Assembly (NCBI RefSeq): GCF_012863495.1
Contig: NZ_JAAVJL010000001.1
Span: 558,001 to 622,000, forward strand
Origin: Pseudanabaena yagii GIHE-NHR1
GTDB lineage: Bacteria > Cyanobacteriota > Cyanobacteriia > Pseudanabaenales > Pseudanabaenaceae
Direction of reading: 5' to 3'
DNA length: 64,000 bases
The notes under the pieces are model-generated. The model made no database searches. It was not told the DNA's origin and saw only the letters and a list, made by a program, of their open reading frames with translations. Shown one piece after another: positions 60,874-64,000 of this stretch. A program made the position numbers and the translations under genes. The stretch's first letter is position 1; the number at the start of each line of letters is the position of its first letter.

Positions 60874-61653
60874 TTAAATACCGCCGCCTTCGGAAAATCC
60901 TTCATACTCTTGAGGACGGTCAAATGGTTGTGGAGAATGATCGGAAGGTACGAGATGGCGAGGGCGGACATTTTTGAGCAGTTCTGAATCAATAATGTAG
61001 TTATTGACAGGATGTAAACTATGCAGCTCAGCATTTCTCTCTAGTTGCTCCACACGACCAATCAGAGAACGAATGACATCGCCTTCAGGATCGGGAACTT
61101 GACTATGATCGAGAGCCGAAACCTTGACACCATGACGATGCACAATCCGTCCGGGGATACCCACTACCGTGCAATCGGGAGGAACGGATTTGACAACGAC
61201 AGAACCAGCACCAATCCGTGAATTGCTACCAATTTCGATATTGCCAAGGACTTTAGCCCCAGCGCCAATAACGACATTGTCGCCAAGGGTGGGGTGACGT
61301 TTACCTGATTCTTTACCTGTGCCGCCGAGGGTGACACCTTGGTATATCAACACATATTCACCAACGATCGCTGTTTCGCCGATTACTACGCCCATACCGT
61401 GGTCGATGAATGCACCCTTACCAATTCTTGCCCCAGGGTGAATCTCAATACCTGTGAAGAATCTTGCCATCTGTGAGATCATTCGAGGGATCACAGGTAG
61501 CTTGAGCATATTTAGCCAATGGGCAAAGCGATAGAGCCAAATGGCATGGAGTCCGGGATAGCATAAGAGGACTTCTAGCCAGTTACGGGCAGCAGGATCA
61601 CGTTCAAAAATGATCTTGAAGTCGGCTTGCAGCGTTTTGATGATATTTTTCAA
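60874..61653 (-). CDS. cysE: Serine O-acetyltransferase
   Basis: 259 residues. N-terminal helical domain ([20 protein letters not shown]), then the left-handed hexapeptide repeat ([32 protein letters not shown]-like, [34 protein letters not shown]). [10 protein letters not shown] and the active-site histidines are conserved. It acetylates serine with acetyl-CoA, first step of cysteine synthesis. The C-terminal 70 residues are an extension longer than in enterobacterial CysE, which usually ends in the inhibitory tail; feedback control may differ. Confidence 0.94.
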   Translation of the reverse strand: MKNIIKTLQADFKIIFERDPAARNWLEVLLCYPGLHAIWLYRFAHWLNMLKLPVIPRMISQMARFFTGIEIHPGARIGKGAFIDHGMGVVIGETAIVGEYVLIYQGVTLGGTGKESGKRHPTLGDNVVIGAGAKVLGNIEIGSNSRIGAGSVVVKSVPPDCTVVGIPGRIVHRHGVKVSALDHSQVPDPEGDVIRSLIGRVEQLERNAELHSLHPVNNYIIDSELLKNVRPRHLVPSDHSPQPFDRPQEYEGFSEGGGI

Positions 61654-61753
61654 CGGTTTTTAAACCTTTTTTCTTAAATGCAACTGCTTATTTAGAATCC
61701 TAACGGATATTTTGTATCAAAGGAAACTACCCTTTGGAATGAGTATTTAAACT

Positions 61754-62389
61754 CTAGCTGATTTCCAAGAATTGTTTGGTATCTTGCCAAATATTTATTA
61801 AATCACTACCAAGGGCATGATCATCATTGAGTAATTTTAAGATTACTTGCGATCGCCTTTTGGCAAATTCTTCGCTCAGTGATGCTGGTACAACATCATC
61901 GTGGATGCCATGAAAGATTAGAATTGGTAGCGATCGCGTGAGTTGTGCTTCTGAATATTTTTGAGCATCAACTAAAAACTGAAATTGTAAATTTACATTA
62001 CGTTTTAATCCGTAGTGGTAGAACTCACGGCTGCCATCTTGCTCCCATTGTGCGACATTCTCTGCACCAATATTTTGGGTAATGCGTTCACCAAAGCCAA
62101 AAGCTGGGGCAAGTAGTACCAATTTCTGTACTAAGGGATTTCGCGCAGCGAGTTGTACTGCCAAAAATCCACCGAGACTCGATCCAATTACAGCGATCGG
62201 TTCATGGTTTTGGAGATAGGTGCGATCGAGGTAAGCTAGCTGCTCAGAAAGGGTAACTTTGGAGAAATCAGTAAGATTCAGATCTGGCACATGCAAGGTT
62301 AGTCCTAATTCCGCAAACCTTTGCTGCATATAGTTAGCTTTATAGGAATTGGGACTAGAAGCAAAGCCATGTAAATAAAGATAGTTCAT
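61754..62389 (-). CDS. YqiA/YcfP-like alpha/beta hydrolase (esterase)
   Basis: 211 residues. LYLHGFASSPNSYKANYMQQ at the start, the nucleophile elbow VIGSSLGGFLAVQLA, an acid in IFHGIHDDVVPASL and the histidine in NDDHALGSDL form a serine hydrolase triad. The HGFxSSPxSxKA start is that of the YqiA/YcfP esterase family. Substrate unknown. Single gene. Confidence 0.88.
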   Translation of the reverse strand: MNYLYLHGFASSPNSYKANYMQQRFAELGLTLHVPDLNLTDFSKVTLSEQLAYLDRTYLQNHEPIAVIGSSLGGFLAVQLAARNPLVQKLVLLAPAFGFGERITQNIGAENVAQWEQDGSREFYHYGLKRNVNLQFQFLVDAQKYSEAQLTRSLPILIFHGIHDDVVPASLSEEFAKRRSQVILKLLNDDHALGSDLINIWQDTKQFLEIS

Positions 62390-62451
62390 TTAAAAATTTA
62401 GAGAACAGCGTTGAATTAGCTAAAGCGATGGGTATTTCAAAAAAATAGTAA

Positions 62452-62568
62452 TTAGGGACTTGGTGAGAAAAAAGTACCACCGAGTTTGTATGGCTTCGAC
62501 TTCGCTCAGCCAAGGTTGGCTGAGCGAAGTCGAAGCCGTAGGTACTTTAATTAATCGCAAGTCCCTTA
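62452..62568. repeat. Dispersed hairpin repeat, copy 3
   Basis: Ends TTAGGGACTTGG and CGCAAGTCCCTTA, with a perfect 22-bp inner stem (62492-62513 and 62516-62537; GGCTTCGACTTCGCTCAGCC). Because its ends are complementary this copy looks the least damaged of the three and defines the unit as a miniature inverted-repeat element. Confidence 0.8.
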
Positions 62569-62582
62569 GGTCTCTGCAATTT

Positions 62583-62643
62583 AATAAGGAACCAATTTTT
62601 GATGGTTAGGCTTCGCTACACCATCAAAAATTGGTTCCTTATT
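62583..62643. terminator. Long hairpin after the phosphoribosyltransferase gene
   Basis: A perfect 23-bp stem (62583-62605 and 62621-62643) with a 15-nt loop, just beyond the stop codon of the minus-strand gene. Confidence 0.75.
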
Positions 62644-62646
62644 TTG

Positions 62647-63141
62647 TTATAAATCGCTAGGATTAATTTTTTCATATTTCTCAAAGGGCTGATGAATCCA
62701 AGGATTGTCGGATAAAAAGTCAATGTAATAATCGGGCTTAGCTATAGAACAAGCCTTAAACCAAAGAACTGCCGATCGCACTTCTGTAATTGCAAATTCT
62801 GGATGTTGCTTGAGCCATTCAAGAATTTGTGCCAATGTGACACCTGAATCCACCAAATCATCCACTAACAAGATCCGCTTACCGAGGGTATCCGTAGTCA
62901 TGGTGATGCTATGGGCAATTTTTAAATCACCACGTTCTTGAAAGTTTTTACCTCCATAGGAAGAGGTCGAGAGAATCGCTAAAGGTTTGTCAAAAATCCG
63001 CGACAGAATATCCCCAATGCGTAAACCACCCCTAGCAAGGCAAAGAATTTGGTCAAATTCCCATTGCGATCGATAAATTTGGGCTGCCAGTCCTTCGATT
63101 TTGGCGTGATATTCGTCCCAAGAAACATATAGATCAGACAT
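62647..63141 (-). CDS. Phosphoribosyltransferase
   Basis: 164 residues. The PRPP-binding loop ILLVDDLVDSGVTL is complete, preceded by LCLARGGLRIGDILSRIF and a hood segment ending FLSDNPWIHQPFE. The W-x-x-x-P-F/W-E end is typical of the xanthine-guanine phosphoribosyltransferase-like group. It probably salvages a purine base; which one is not shown. Divergent from the flavodiiron gene. Confidence 0.88.
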   Translation of the reverse strand: MSDLYVSWDEYHAKIEGLAAQIYRSQWEFDQILCLARGGLRIGDILSRIFDKPLAILSTSSYGGKNFQERGDLKIAHSITMTTDTLGKRILLVDDLVDSGVTLAQILEWLKQHPEFAITEVRSAVLWFKACSIAKPDYYIDFLSDNPWIHQPFEKYEKINPSDL

Positions 63142-63284
63142 AGTGGCAGCTTTGATAAATAAATCTCAAGCAAATATCCAAATTTTGCTGTGTGCTTATA
63201 GTATCAATTAGTACATTCAATTGGACTTGTCCAAAAGTAGGGATTAGACTAGAGGAAGAAAAAATGAGATAGGGAGACAAAAGC

Positions 63285-64000
63285 GTGGTAGCTGTTACTG
63301 AGATTCCATCTATTGGCAAAATTTTAGAGAAGCCTATTGAACGCCGTCTGACCGTGCAGGTTTCGGAAATTGCGGCTGACACTACTACCATTCGATCGCT
63401 AGATTGGGATCGCGATCGCTTTGATATTGAGTTTGGCTTGCAAAATGGGACAACTTATAACTCCTATATCATTCGTGGCGAAAAATTAGCCCTAGTCGAT
63501 ACATCCCATGCGAAGTTTCGCGAACTATACCTTAAAACCCTCAAGGAACAAATCGATCCCTCTCAGATTGATTACCTAGTCATCAGTCATACAGAGCCAG
63601 ATCATAGCGGATTAGTAAAGGAAATTTTAGAACTCGCCCCCAATGTCACTGTAGTAGCGACAAAGGTAGCATTGCAATTTCTGGGTGAGTTGATCAACCG
63701 ACCTTTTAAACAGCAAGTTGTCAAAAATGGCGATCAAGTAGATCTCGGTAAGGGTCACATTTTGCAATTTGTGAATGCGCCAAACTTGCACTGGCCCGAC
63801 ACGATGATGACCTTTGACCATGCCACCTCGATTTTGTATACCTGCGATATTTTTGGAATGCACTATTGCAGTGAGGCAACCTACGATGAGGACTTGCAAA
63901 AGATTACGCCCGACTATCGCTTTTACTATGAATGCTTGATGGCTCCCAATGCGCGATCAGTCATCTCAGCGATGAAGCGAATGGATGAGTTACCTCAAGC
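63285..64000 (+). CDS. Flavodiiron protein (Flv), N-terminal part; continues beyond window
   Basis: 238 codons are visible from a GTG at 63285, which is preceded by AGGGAGA; an upstream ATG at 63264 meets a stop at once. The beta-lactamase-like domain has the full di-iron set HTEPDHSG (H-x-E-x-D-H), and later FVNAPNLHWPDTMMTFDHAT and LYTCDIFGMHYCS. The intact HxExDH argues for the Flv3/Flv2-type partner over Flv1/Flv4-type, which have lost residues there. Flavodiiron proteins pass electrons from the photosystem I side to oxygen and protect under changing light. Confidence 0.92.
   Translation, partial: MVAVTEIPSIGKILEKPIERRLTVQVSEIAADTTTIRSLDWDRDRFDIEFGLQNGTTYNSYIIRGEKLALVDTSHAKFRELYLKTLKEQIDPSQIDYLVISHTEPDHSGLVKEILELAPNVTVVATKVALQFLGELINRPFKQQVVKNGDQVDLGKGHILQFVNAPNLHWPDTMMTFDHATSILYTCDIFGMHYCSEATYDEDLQKITPDYRFYYECLMAPNARSVISAMKRMDELPQ

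Overview
The window is a cyanobacterial chromosome segment. Direct signs are the very frequent HIP1 octamer GCGATCGC and clade-typical genes: pipX, a CpcS-type phycobilin lyase, a DesA desaturase, a flavodiiron protein, a DUF1517 protein and a TIGR04376 protein. A Pseudanabaena-like genus is my inference from overall gene style and the density of small repeats; I could not test it by search.

0-7.6 kb: end of a xisI-like gene, a Uma2 nuclease, a type I restriction R subunit without M or S subunits in view, tRNA-Val and a small redox protein. A hybrid sensor kinase gene here is cut by an IS903-group element whose 9-bp target duplication is still visible. 7.6-11.9 kb: a 1422-aa membrane hybrid kinase in the same operon. 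12-22.4 kb: mostly housekeeping (PCP_red protein, murQ, DUF3067, a GAF signalling protein, hisB, a P-type ATPase, a membrane GTPase). 22.7-29.4 kb: accessory region with a TPR protein, a second Uma2, three toxin-antitoxin-like loci (one with a destroyed toxin) and an nSTAND NTPase. The nSTAND reading frame has no usual start codon and seems to be joined to the upstream gene by a canonical -1 frameshift signal (slippery heptamer, 7-nt spacer, 8-bp hairpin).

30-34.1 kb: NDH-2, then on the minus strand a Ro60-like TROVE protein preceded by four related small RNA loci on the same strand. Three are tRNA-like; two of these have complete acceptor, D and T arms but a roughly 70-nt unusual insert in place of the anticodon arm. 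The four share a core around GGTTATCGC. This is the best candidate for an undescribed RNA-protein system. 34.3-39.1 kb: a NurA-domain protein, coaBC, gshB and an intact IS4-type element. 39.2-43 kb: an AT-rich island with a methyltransferase and a 703-aa glycosyltransferase/methyltransferase fusion.

43-64 kb: DUF1517 protein, two cyanobacterial proteins of unknown role, tRNA-Pro, a type II restriction-modification pair (5-methylcytosine methyltransferase plus HNH nuclease), desA, pipX-ispE, and a likely nitric-oxide response group (Crp/Fnr regulator, truncated hemoglobin behind an FNR-like box, RIC repair protein, broken YwiC-like gene). Then an EcsC/DUF697-like protein, a phosphoesterase, two solute-binding lipoproteins, cpcS, cysE, a YqiA-like esterase, a phosphoribosyltransferase and the start of a flavodiiron gene. 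Most gene ends carry long, almost perfect hairpins, often serving two converging genes.
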